Positions 17,047-24,177 of a stretch of 52,900 bases of DNA are shown here, in pieces. The notes below the pieces were generated by a model. It was not told the origin of the DNA. It saw only the letters and a list, made by a program, of their open reading frames with translations, and did not search any database. A program made the position numbers and the translations under genes. Positions within the stretch are counted from its first letter, which is position 1. Every line of letters begins with the position of its first letter. Source of the DNA: Treponema sp. (GTDB lineage: Bacteria; Spirochaetota; Spirochaetia; Treponematales; Breznakiellaceae); the NCBI GenBank assembly GCA_031257675.1, contig JAIROG010000019.1, positions 1-52,900 on the forward strand, read 5' to 3'.

Positions 17047-17825
17047 AAACAGCATATACACATCCTGAAAGCCTCGTCCCTGTAGAAACCAAGTATTGCG
17101 CGGGTTGCGGACACGGGGTTGTCACGAGAATTCTCTGCGAACTCATTGATGAAATGGGCGTTCGCGGCAAAACAGTTGTTACGAATCCGGTGGGTTGCGC
17201 AATCTGGGCGGATCTGTACTTTGATACGGATACGGTGCAGCCGCCCCACGGAAGGACGCCGGCGGCCGCTACGGGCATCAAGCGGATGTTGCCGGATCAT
17301 CTGGTCATCTGCTATCAAGGGGACGGCGATATGGCGGCAATTGGCGCCGCGGAAATGATACACGCGGCGAACCGAGGCGAGAAATTCACCACCATCTTTG
17401 TCAACAACGCCATTTACGGCATGACCGGCGGGCAGATGGCGCCCACGACGCTTGTGGGGCAGAAAGCCTCCACAGCGCCCTATGGACGCGATCCACTTGA
17501 GGCGGGCATGGGCTACCCTATCCGCGTTGGGGAACTGCTTGCGACTCTTGAGGGAAGCCGCTACATAGCGCGCGGCGCTGTGAACAGCGCGGCGAACGTA
17601 CGCAAGACCAAAGGGTACGTCAAAAAAGCGCTGGAAGCCCAAATGCGGGGCGTTGGTTTTACTATGGTGGAAGTTCTCTCCCAGTGTCCCACGAACTGGG
17701 GGATGGCGCCGACGCAATCGGTTGAATGGCTTGAAAAGGAGATGATTCCGGTGTTCCCGCTTGGCGAAATCAAAAATACGCTGGGCTCTGCGGCTGCGCC
17801 GGCGGTGAAAGGATGCGCTCAATGA
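17043..17825 (+). CDS. 2-oxoacid:ferredoxin oxidoreductase, beta (TPP-binding) subunit
   Basis: A 260-residue subunit. The [4Fe-4S]/TPP region starts with KYCAGCGHGVVTRIL. The TPP-Mg motif is CYQGDGDMAAIGAAEMIHAA followed by VNNAIYGMTGGQMAPTT. This is the catalytic subunit that decarboxylates the 2-oxoacid. The start ATG overlaps the alpha stop, and its TGA overlaps the gamma start. Length is close to the usual 250-280 residues. Confidence 0.93.
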   Translation: MKTAYTHPESLVPVETKYCAGCGHGVVTRILCELIDEMGVRGKTVVTNPVGCAIWADLYFDTDTVQPPHGRTPAAATGIKRMLPDHLVICYQGDGDMAAIGAAEMIHAANRGEKFTTIFVNNAIYGMTGGQMAPTTLVGQKASTAPYGRDPLEAGMGYPIRVGELLATLEGSRYIARGAVNSAANVRKTKGYVKKALEAQMRGVGFTMVEVLSQCPTNWGMAPTQSVEWLEKEMIPVFPLGEIKNTLGSAAAPAVKGCAQ

Positions 17826-18361
17826 CCGAGAAATCATTCTTCGCCGGTTTCGGCGGGCAGGGCGTCATTTCTATGGGACAAGTCTGGGTGTACTGCGCCA
17901 TGAAAGAGGGCAAAAATGTCACCTTCTTCCCCTTTTACGGGGCTGAAAAACGCGGCGGCGTTGCCCGCGCAAGCGTCATCATTTCGGACGAAGAGATCGC
18001 AAGCCCGCTTGTCACCACGCCGGACTCGGCTCTGGTTATGAACAGCGACTCGCTCCCTCTGTGCGAAAAAGCCCTGAAACAGGGCGGACTCATGCTCATC
18101 AACTCCTCGCTGGTGAAGGAAAGACCCGCAAGGGGGGACATCACGGTGGTTACGGTGGAGGCGACCGGCATTGCGGAAAAGCTCGCCACTGGCGGCGGCA
18201 GAGCCGCAAATATGGTGGCTTTGGGCGCGATGGCGAAACTTACGTCCGCTCTGCGCCTCACCGGAATCGAAACTGTTTTGAGGGATTTCTTTCCCCCTGA
18301 CAAACACAAGTTTGTGGCTATGAATGTGGAGGCGATCCAGTCTGGATTCAACGCGGTGTAA
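17822..18361 (+). CDS. 2-oxoacid:ferredoxin oxidoreductase, gamma subunit
   Basis: A 179-residue gamma subunit with the diagnostic opening FAGFGGQGVISMGQVWVYCA and later PFYGAEKRGGVARASVIISD, the CoA-binding domain. It completes the four-subunit delta-alpha-beta-gamma enzyme. The ATG at 17822 overlaps the beta stop and is preferred to an in-frame ATG 9 nt upstream. The operon ends here. Confidence 0.93.
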   Translation: MTEKSFFAGFGGQGVISMGQVWVYCAMKEGKNVTFFPFYGAEKRGGVARASVIISDEEIASPLVTTPDSALVMNSDSLPLCEKALKQGGLMLINSSLVKERPARGDITVVTVEATGIAEKLATGGGRAANMVALGAMAKLTSALRLTGIETVLRDFFPPDKHKFVAMNVEAIQSGFNAV

Positions 18362-18369
18362 GCGTCGCT

Positions 18370-18745
18370 GAGTCGCTCAAGCTCAAGAAGGAGGCGCCGC
18401 TGGTCTGCCGCTCGGGCGGCGCGAACGTCCTGCCGGCGGCCCCCACGCGCAGCGGCAAAGGCGTCGGCTATAATCCTCGCCTGCTTCCGCTCGCGGTTCT
18501 CCCCGCTCTCCAGAGAGACCCTCCGCTTCAACCCGCTTGAGGAGGTCTCCCTTGACGAGCGGGCGTTCGCCGGCATCGGGCTTGTGATTGGCGACATGTT
18601 TGAGGATTGGGCGCGTTCTCTCCTCCTTAATCGGCGTATTCCCCGCGGCGCTCAAGATCGCCGCAGGCGCTCTCAGCCATTTGCCGATTTCAGGCAAAAA
18701 ATAGGCGCAGCACCCGGCAGAAAGCATGATAAAACATGTCAAGAT
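18370..18745 (-). pseudogene. Decayed gene of unknown function
   Basis: Between the gamma subunit and the TusA-like gene the minus strand shows protein-like pieces in two frames: KPDAGERPLVKGDLLKRVEA near 18560, and RKQARIIADAFAAARGGRRQ with LLLELERLSDAYTA near 18400. Neither piece has a plausible start, and the second runs into antisense of the oxidoreductase gene. They look like fragments of one helical protein. No family was recognised. Confidence 0.3.
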
Positions 18746-18825
18746 CGGGTAAAAACAGGCTAAATTCCCAATCTATATGCATTATTCCTATCTCACTTGC
18801 AACGCTACAGGCGCGCGGTACATTT

Positions 18826-19068
18826 TTACCCCGCTTTTTCAATAAGGATTCTATATACGCCCCCGCAGGCGCCGCCTTCAACCTGTTCCACCGCGAGTAT
18901 CCTGTGTCCCTCCGACTTGGCTGAACGCGGGATATTATCCAGAGGCTCGCCTTCGCTGACAAGCAGTTCAAGAGTGTCCCCCGGCTTCAGGTCTTCAAGG
19001 GCGATTTTTGTTTTGACAAAGGTCATGGGGCAGTGTTCTTTCGTTATGTCAAGTTGAATATTCTTCAT
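18826..19068 (-). CDS. TusA/SirA-like sulfur-carrier protein
   Basis: An 80-residue protein with the family motif CPMTFVKTKIALEDLKPGD. Cys13 in the CP-x-x motif is the persulfide-carrying residue of TusA proteins, which receive sulfur from cysteine desulfurases and pass it on, often through DsrE-family proteins. It is the last gene of the sulfur operon, one base after the DsrE stop. No strong ribosome binding site is seen immediately upstream, which suggests translational coupling. Role here: probably a persulfide shuttle from the desulfurase. Confidence 0.88.
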   Translation of the reverse strand: MKNIQLDITKEHCPMTFVKTKIALEDLKPGDTLELLVSEGEPLDNIPRSAKSEGHRILAVEQVEGGACGGVYRILIEKAG

Positions 19069-19069
19069 G

Positions 19070-19549
19070 TTAAATAAAGAGCGACTGCCCTCCCTCCTGC
19101 AACTCAAGAAACGTGGCGACCCCGATGACGCTTTTTATCTCTGGAATATAATCGTCCTTGTTAAGTCCCAGAATGACCCCTGCGGTTTCGCAGGCGTACA
19201 TATTCACCCCAAGTTTGATAGAGGCGTCAATGAGTTCGTCCACCACGGCGACATTGTTCTTTCTGGCAAGTCCGCCGAGCAGGATGGGGCTTAAGCCGCC
19301 AAAATTCAGGCGGCTCAGGGGCAGGTTGTTTCTTCCGCCCATAAGGAAGTTGAAAAAGCGGGACAGAAGCCCTTTTCCAAGCCATTTGCGCCCCCGTTTG
19401 TTCTTGATGATGTTAAGTCCGAAAAATGTGAAGAAGAGATTAACCTCGTAATTCAGGGCCGCCGCTCCGGACGCGAGGGTAAAAGCGGCGAACGCCTTGT
19501 CGTAATCTCCCGAAAAAACGATTATCGAAAATTTCTTTTTCTCAGCCAT
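19070..19549 (-). CDS. DsrE-like (DsrE/F/H superfamily) protein
   Basis: A 159-residue DsrE-type protein: FSIIVFSGDYDKAFAAFTLA at the N-terminus, EVNLFFTFFGLNIIKN, an unusual basic middle (KNKRGRKWLGKGLLSRF), and IDASIKLGVNMYACETAGVI with the cysteine expected to carry persulfide. It resembles the membrane-associated DsrE2 subgroup found next to TusA. Start ATG has AAGGA 7 nt upstream. In the operon it lies between the desulfurase and TusA, fitting a sulfur relay. The 138-nt gap before it holds an inverted repeat (19595-19674). Confidence 0.85.
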   Translation of the reverse strand: MAEKKKFSIIVFSGDYDKAFAAFTLASGAAALNYEVNLFFTFFGLNIIKNKRGRKWLGKGLLSRFFNFLMGGRNNLPLSRLNFGGLSPILLGGLARKNNVAVVDELIDASIKLGVNMYACETAGVILGLNKDDYIPEIKSVIGVATFLELQEGGQSLFI

Positions 19550-19594
19550 AAAAAATCCTTCTGGTTTTATACTGATAATTCTGTTCCAAAATCT

Positions 19595-19674
19595 ACCCGG
19601 AAGTCCCTCAACGGTTTCTACAAGTTCCGTAATGGTTCACAGAGACCCCGGGACGGACTCTGGAACTTCCGGGT
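19595..19674 (-). promoter_or_regulatory. Long-range inverted repeat between desulfurase and DsrE genes
   Basis: ACCCGGAAGT (19595-19604) pairs perfectly with ACTTCCGGGT (19665-19674), enclosing 60 nt that contain a second short hairpin (CAGAG/CTCTG around 19639-19662). In the sulfur mRNA this would form a stem between the shell/desulfurase part and the dsrE-tusA part. It could limit read-through or mark an mRNA processing site. Function is inferred. Confidence 0.45.
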
Positions 19675-19687
19675 AACCGCCCCCTGT

Positions 19688-21235
19688 TTACCTCCCGGCA
19701 AACTCATGAAGCGCCGAAACCAACCTGTAAATCTCCCCAAACGTGTTGTAAAAGGCGAGCGAGGGCCGCACGGTTCCTTCAAGACCGAAAAAGCGCAGTC
19801 CGGGTTGAGCGCAGTGATGCCCGGTACGGACGGCTATCCCGCGGGCGTTGAGGAATTTTCCTGCGTCCTCGTTGCTTCTCCCTTCAATTACAAAGGAAAG
19901 GACGCCGGTTTTGCGGGGGGCTGTCCCCACGAGGCGCAGTCCCGGCACTCCGGCAAGGGCTTTCATGCCGTAGTCCGTTAGCTCGTGTTCCCACGCGGCG
20001 ATGTTTTCCATGCCGATGGCATCGACATAGTCAAGCGCCGCGCCCAGCCCCACCGCGCCGGCAATGTTCCCGGTTCCGGCCTCGAAGCGGGCTGGCGGCT
20101 CCCGGTACAATGTCCGCTCAAAGGTAACATCGGCGATCATGTTGCCGCCCCCTTGGTAGGGCTGGGACGCTTCCAGCGCGCCGCTTTTTCCGTAGAGCGC
20201 CCCTATCCCCGTAGGACCGAAGACTTTGTGTCCCGAAAAGACGTAGAAGTCCGCGTCCAAGGCCGCGACGTTAACCGGAATATGGGATACGGCCTGCGCC
20301 CCGTCAATGAGGATGCGGACGCCGCGAGCGTGGGCGATTTGCGTCAGTTCCGCCGCCGGAGCGACCGTCCCCAGGGCGTTGGACACATGGGCCGCCGAAA
20401 CAAAGCGGGTGCGGCTGTTGAAAAGCCTCTCGAATTCCGAAAGGATGATCTGACCGCTCTGATCGATGGGGGCTGTCCGGATAAACGCGCCAGTTTCGGC
20501 GGCGATGATCTGCCAGGGAACGATGTTGGCGTGGTGTTCCAGCACGGTAAGGATAATTTCATCGCCCGGCTTGAGCAGTTGTTTCACGTAGGCATGGGCG
20601 ACAAGGTTGATGCCTTCGGTGGTTCCCCGAACGAACACGATATTGTCCGCCGAGGGGGAGCCGATAAACCGGGCGATTTTCTGCCGCGCCTCCTCGTATG
20701 CGGCGGTGGAACGGTCGGCAAGCTCGTGAACGCCCCGGTGAATGTTGGAATTTTCGTGTTCGTAAAAAGATGTAAGCCGGTCGATCACGGGCCGGGGCTT
20801 CTGGGTGGTGGCTGCGTTGTCAAGCCATGCGAGGGGGCGGCCGTTCACCTTCTCCGAGAGGATGGGGAAGTCGGCGCGGATGGCGGACAGGCTTTTGCCG
20901 CCGATAGAGCGGAAAAGCGAAGGGTCCGCGTCTGGCGCATCTGGCGATGCGGGGAAAAATACTTCCTGCTCCCATCGGCGGGCCGCTTCGTTTTCCAGGG
21001 GAATTACTTTTGGGGAAAAGGCGTTAACCGCCGGCTTAGGGTCCGCGTGGATGCCATCGGCATGAACGCCGCTCCACGGCAATTCACCGGAATACGAAGC
21101 GTTTCGGATCGGCGCGGACGCCGCCGGCGCGGGCGCCGCGAACTCAGGAAACCATGCGGATGCCATGTACGCTATTTCCGCTTCCAACGGGAGCCCGTAG
21201 TCAGCCGGATTAGACGGGGTCACGGGTATAGTCAT
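19688..21235 (-). CDS. Encapsulin-associated cysteine desulfurase (SufS type) with N-terminal cargo extension
   Basis: A 515-residue group II cysteine desulfurase. Residues 1-115 are a Pro/Ala-rich extension absent from ordinary SufS, with two conserved-looking islands (DYGLPLEAEIAYMASAWFPE at 12-31 and FSPKVIPLENEAARRWEQEV at 73-92) separated by low-complexity sequence. The enzyme domain starts near 118 (IRADFPILSEKVNGRPLAWL). The PLP lysine is K337 in FSGHKVFGPTG, and the active-site cysteine C475 in RTGHHCAQPG. In family 2A encapsulin systems such an N-terminal extension loads the desulfurase into the shell. Here the shell gene is directly upstream and overlaps by 26 nt. The ATG at 21235 is chosen; a GTG at 21223 is possible. 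It takes sulfur from cysteine, giving alanine and persulfide. Confidence 0.93.
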   Translation of the reverse strand: MTIPVTPSNPADYGLPLEAEIAYMASAWFPEFAAPAPAASAPIRNASYSGELPWSGVHADGIHADPKPAVNAFSPKVIPLENEAARRWEQEVFFPASPDAPDADPSLFRSIGGKSLSAIRADFPILSEKVNGRPLAWLDNAATTQKPRPVIDRLTSFYEHENSNIHRGVHELADRSTAAYEEARQKIARFIGSPSADNIVFVRGTTEGINLVAHAYVKQLLKPGDEIILTVLEHHANIVPWQIIAAETGAFIRTAPIDQSGQIILSEFERLFNSRTRFVSAAHVSNALGTVAPAAELTQIAHARGVRILIDGAQAVSHIPVNVAALDADFYVFSGHKVFGPTGIGALYGKSGALEASQPYQGGGNMIADVTFERTLYREPPARFEAGTGNIAGAVGLGAALDYVDAIGMENIAAWEHELTDYGMKALAGVPGLRLVGTAPRKTGVLSFVIEGRSNEDAGKFLNARGIAVRTGHHCAQPGLRFFGLEGTVRPSLAFYNTFGEIYRLVSALHEFAGR

Positions 21236-22163
21236 AGTAATCACCGACCTCCACGTCTTCCAGTACCGCGAGGGCGTCGTCCGCAAGGATCGCGGCGGAG
21301 CAATACACCGAGAGGAGGTAAGAGGCCACGCCGTTATCGTCTATGCCCCGGAACCGCGCCGAAAGACCTCTGGACTGCTCGTTGGGAACGCCCGCTTGGT
21401 ACAGTCCGATAACGCCGCGCTTCGCCTCCCCGGTGCGGACGAGGAGTATGTTGGTCTTGCCGGTTTTGCTCCCGGGGTTCTTGAGTCCATCCACAAAGAG
21501 CTTGTCTGTGGGGATGATAGGCACGCCGCGCCATGCGATAAACACGCCGCCCGCGTCATTCACCGCAACCGGAGGGACGCCCCGGCGGGTGCATTCCCGC
21601 TCAAAGGCGGCGATAGCCCGCGGATGGGCAAGGAAGAAGGAAGGTTCCTTCCACACTTTGCTGAGAAGCTCGTCCAGATCATCGGGCATGGGGCTGCCGT
21701 AACGGGCTTGTATCCGCTGAGAGTCCGCCACATTTTTGAGGAGACCGTAATCGTCGCTGTTGACGAGCTGGCTTTCCTGCCGTTCCTTGAGGCTTTCCAC
21801 CGCCAGGGCGATCTGTTCCCGCGTCTGGTCGTAGGGGGAACTGTAAACGTCCTGAACCTTGGTATCGACATTGATGATTGTGGAAATGGAGGAAAGTCGG
21901 TATTCGCGGGGTTTAGTTTCGTATTCGATATACCCTTGTGGGATATTCACCTTTCCGGGATCCTGGCTGCACAGCGCGTCCAGAGGCGTATCGCCTTCCA
22001 CGACCCGGTTCACACGGTAGACGCCCGCCTCAAGTCCTTTGAATTCCAAAACCCTGGCGAGCCATTTTGGTGTCAGGGCGCCGTACTGCGGGGGCGTTTT
22101 GGTTACGTTGGCAAGCTGATAAGCCGCCTCCCGTCCCAGCGCGTTGATTGTTTTTTCTGCCAT
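21210..22163 (-). CDS. Family 2A encapsulin shell protein
   Basis: A 317-residue HK97-fold protein of the SrpI-like family 2A. Diagnostic stretches are GREAAYQLANVTKTPPQYGA, LTPKWLARVL, YRVNRVVEG, PREYRLSSISTIINVDTKVQ, FFLAHPRAIAAFERECTRRG, VFIAWRGVPIIPTDKLFV and LSARFRGIDDNGVASYLLSV. No cyclic-nucleotide-binding insert is present, which separates it from family 2B. The ATG at 22163 has GGAG 9 nt upstream. Known family 2A shells are icosahedral compartments that enclose a cysteine desulfurase and have been linked to elemental sulfur storage. The desulfurase is the next gene. No phage genes are nearby, so it is not a prophage capsid. Confidence 0.93.
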   Translation of the reverse strand: MAEKTINALGREAAYQLANVTKTPPQYGALTPKWLARVLEFKGLEAGVYRVNRVVEGDTPLDALCSQDPGKVNIPQGYIEYETKPREYRLSSISTIINVDTKVQDVYSSPYDQTREQIALAVESLKERQESQLVNSDDYGLLKNVADSQRIQARYGSPMPDDLDELLSKVWKEPSFFLAHPRAIAAFERECTRRGVPPVAVNDAGGVFIAWRGVPIIPTDKLFVDGLKNPGSKTGKTNILLVRTGEAKRGVIGLYQAGVPNEQSRGLSARFRGIDDNGVASYLLSVYCSAAILADDALAVLEDVEVGDYYDYTRDPV

Positions 22164-22184
22164 AATCTTTTTACTCCTATAACA

Positions 22185-22202
22185 AGCGGCTGTTCCGCCG
22201 CT
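22185..22202 (-). promoter_or_regulatory. Hairpin in the encapsulin leader
   Basis: AGCGGC (22185-22190) and GCCGCT (22197-22202) form a 6-bp stem just upstream of the encapsulin ribosome binding site, in the 87-nt gap after the MoeZ-like gene. This is the largest gap in the front half of the operon and is where shell-level translation could be tuned. Confidence 0.35.
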
Positions 22203-22250
22203 GATGTTCAATCAAATAGGGCGACCCATAACAGGGCTGCTCGATTAAAA

Positions 22251-23441
22251 TCAGTAGACCGGAAAAGCGCCGTCCACCTTCTTTGCCCAGCCGTTCACGC
22301 CGTCCCGCAGGTTGAGAAGGCGCCCCGTGTAACCCGCTTCCCGCAGCGCCCGTATCGCAAAAACACTGCGCTGGCCGATTTTACAGATGAACACCGCGTC
22401 CACCGCCGGATCGAATTCATCAATACGGCGGGTCATCTGTCCCAACGGTATGGGCTTTGCCTGCGGGAATTTGACGATGGCCCGCTCGTGGGGTTCCCGT
22501 ATGTCGATAATCTGCAAGGCGTCTCCGGCATCCATGCGGGACTTCAGTTCTTCAGGCTCAATGACTTCCACCGGCTCGCCGGCGCTGTCTTTTTTGAGGC
22601 CGCAAAATTGTTCGTAATCAATAAGTTCATGAATGACCGGATGATCGCCGCAGATGGGGCAACCGGGATCTTTGTCGATTTGCAACTCCCGAAACTTCAT
22701 CTTCCATGCGTCAAAGAGAAGCAATCTTCCGGCGATGCTTGCGGACTGGTTGGACGAATCTGTTCCGGATCCGGCGATGAGTTTGATCGCTTCGTTTGCC
22801 TGAATCGCGCCGATAATGCCCGGCAGAACGCCCACCACACCGCCTTCCGCGCAGGAGGGAACCAGCCCGGGTGGCGGCGGTTCGGGGTAGAGGCAACGGT
22901 AGCAGGGACCCTGTTTCGCGTAAAACACCGATGCCTGCCCTTCAAACTGGAAAATGGACCCGTACACATTGGGGATGCCCAAAAGTACGCAGGCGTCATT
23001 CACCAGGTAGCGGGTTGGGTAATTGTCCGTGCCGTCAGCGACCACATCGTAGTCTCTCAAAATGTCCATGGCGTTCGCGCTGGTGAGCCGGGTGTTGTAA
23101 GTGATGACATTGCAGAATGGATTGATGCCCCTGATGCGATCCTTGGCGGAAGCGACCTTGGGACGCCCCACATCCCGCGTTCCGTGAATCACTTGGCGCT
23201 GGAGGTTGGATTCTTCCACTACGTCAAAGTCCACAATCCCCAGCGTCCCCACCCCGGCGGCGGCAAGGTACAGGGACAGAGGCGCGCCAAGCCCTCCGGT
23301 TCCCACGATGAGTACCCGCGCCGCCTTGAGCCGCCGTTGTCCTTGTATGCCTATTTCGGGCAAAAGCAGATGCCGGCTGTAACGGCCGATCTCATCGTTG
23401 TCAAGCGGCGGCAGTTCCCGCCCCTGTATCACGCTTTCCAT
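22251..23441 (-). CDS. MoeZ-type adenylyltransferase/sulfurtransferase (ThiF/MoeB + rhodanese)
   Basis: A 396-residue two-domain protein. Residues 15-270 are a ThiF/MoeB E1-like domain with the nucleotide loop GTGGLG (47-52), the catalytic cysteine C197 in PSCAEGG, and four zinc cysteines C180, C183, C261 and C264. Residues 290-396 are a rhodanese domain with active-site C353 in FICKIGQRS. Such proteins adenylate the C-terminal glycine of a ThiS/MoaD-like carrier and convert it to a thiocarboxylate. Its natural substrate is almost surely the small carrier encoded immediately upstream, whose stop codon overlaps this start by 13 nt. MoaA/ThiC-type partners are absent, so a role in cysteine synthesis fits better than cofactor synthesis. 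Confidence 0.93.
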   Translation of the reverse strand: MESVIQGRELPPLDNDEIGRYSRHLLLPEIGIQGQRRLKAARVLIVGTGGLGAPLSLYLAAAGVGTLGIVDFDVVEESNLQRQVIHGTRDVGRPKVASAKDRIRGINPFCNVITYNTRLTSANAMDILRDYDVVADGTDNYPTRYLVNDACVLLGIPNVYGSIFQFEGQASVFYAKQGPCYRCLYPEPPPPGLVPSCAEGGVVGVLPGIIGAIQANEAIKLIAGSGTDSSNQSASIAGRLLLFDAWKMKFRELQIDKDPGCPICGDHPVIHELIDYEQFCGLKKDSAGEPVEVIEPEELKSRMDAGDALQIIDIREPHERAIVKFPQAKPIPLGQMTRRIDEFDPAVDAVFICKIGQRSVFAIRALREAGYTGRLLNLRDGVNGWAKKVDGAFPVY

Positions 23442-23761
23442 TGCCGCGCCCGCCCGCTGGCTTCGCCTAAAGCGCCGCAGGATGCGCCGCCCGCGATTGC
23501 CGGCACCAGCATGATTGTCCCGCCGCTGGGAACCGGGGTGTCAAGCCCTTTGAGCTTTTTGATATTGATCTCCCCAACAAAAACATTGATGAATGAGCGC
23601 AATTCCGTCCCGCCCTCCTGGTAGAGGTGTTGTTTTATATCCGGGTGGGCTTGGGCAAGCGCCGCCAATGCCGCGCCCGCGGTTTCCGCCTCAACCGTCA
23701 CTTCCCCCTGCCGTCCAGTAAAGCCCCGCAGGGCTGTAGGAATTTGAATCGTTACCGCCAT
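23429..23761 (-). CDS. ThiS/MoaD-like sulfur carrier (CysO-like) with C-terminal tail
   Basis: A 110-residue beta-grasp carrier. The N-terminus MAVTIQIPTALRGFTGRQGE and the later SFINVFVGEINIKKLKGLDT, VPSGGTIMLVPAIAGG match CysO-type carriers that deliver sulfur as a C-terminal thiocarboxylate to CysM. Unusually, the Gly-Gly (residues 91-92) is not terminal: 18 more residues (ASCGALGEASGRARQWKA) follow before the stop. Carriers with such tails elsewhere need trimming by a JAMM peptidase, and one is encoded immediately upstream. The start ATG has GAGGAGG 8 nt upstream and overlaps the peptidase gene by 10 nt. Confidence 0.9.
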   Translation of the reverse strand: MAVTIQIPTALRGFTGRQGEVTVEAETAGAALAALAQAHPDIKQHLYQEGGTELRSFINVFVGEINIKKLKGLDTPVPSGGTIMLVPAIAGGASCGALGEASGRARQWKA

Positions 23762-24177
23762 AGTATTTCCTCCTCCGTAAAAGCGGCTCTGTCCGCCGCA
23801 AGTTCCCAACTGGTTATGTCCCGCGCCTTTCCCCCCTCCACCGAAACGATGATATAGGAGTAAAAGGGCAGCGCGTGTTCCCGGTCGTAGTCCGAGGGCT
23901 GCGCCGGATGATCCGGGTGTGAATGGTAAAAACCGATCACATCCAGATTCCGGACGCGGACTTCCTTTTCAACGCGCATAAAATCTTCGGGTTCTATCTT
24001 AAAGCGGTGGTACTGTTCTTCCGCTTCGCGGGCGTTGTCCATGGGGAAAAAGGTTTCGATTTTTCGCCGTCCGTCTTCCATAAACGTCCCTAAAACAAAG
24101 CCGCAACACTCATTGGGATAGGCTTTCTCCCCTTCGTCCCTGACAGCCCGCAGCATATCCGCGCCGGTTTCAAGCAT
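23752..24177 (-). CDS. JAMM/MPN+ metallopeptidase (Mec-like)
   Basis: A 141-residue JAB1/MPN+ zinc peptidase. The full motif is present: E23 in NECCGFVLG, then H85-S-H87 and S95-x2-D98 in HSHPDHPAQPSDYD. In Mycobacterium the equivalent Mec releases cysteine from the CysO-cysteine adduct; in other systems relatives trim the C-terminus of the carrier to expose Gly-Gly. Both activities are plausible here because the carrier has a tail. The ATG at 24177 overlaps the cysteine synthase stop by 8 nt. A longer start at 24213 is possible but would overlap more. Confidence 0.92.
   Translation of the reverse strand: MLETGADMLRAVRDEGEKAYPNECCGFVLGTFMEDGRRKIETFFPMDNAREAEEQYHRFKIEPEDFMRVEKEVRVRNLDVIGFYHSHPDHPAQPSDYDREHALPFYSYIIVSVEGGKARDITSWELAADRAAFTEEEILWR

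Noticed and set aside
16824-17837. 337-codon minus-strand frame opposite the oxidoreductase genes
   Set aside because: Antisense shadow of the alpha and beta subunits; composition is basic and without any family signature.
21210-22163. HK97-type shell protein as a prophage capsid
   Set aside because: No terminase, portal, protease or tail genes nearby. Sequence motifs and the desulfurase neighbour are those of family 2A encapsulins.
19985-23624. Two very long open frames on the plus strand (475 and 742 codons) opposite the desulfurase, encapsulin and MoeZ-like genes
   Set aside because: They are antisense to well-recognised genes, have no known domains or ribosome binding sites, and result from the GC-biased third codon positions that suppress antisense stops.
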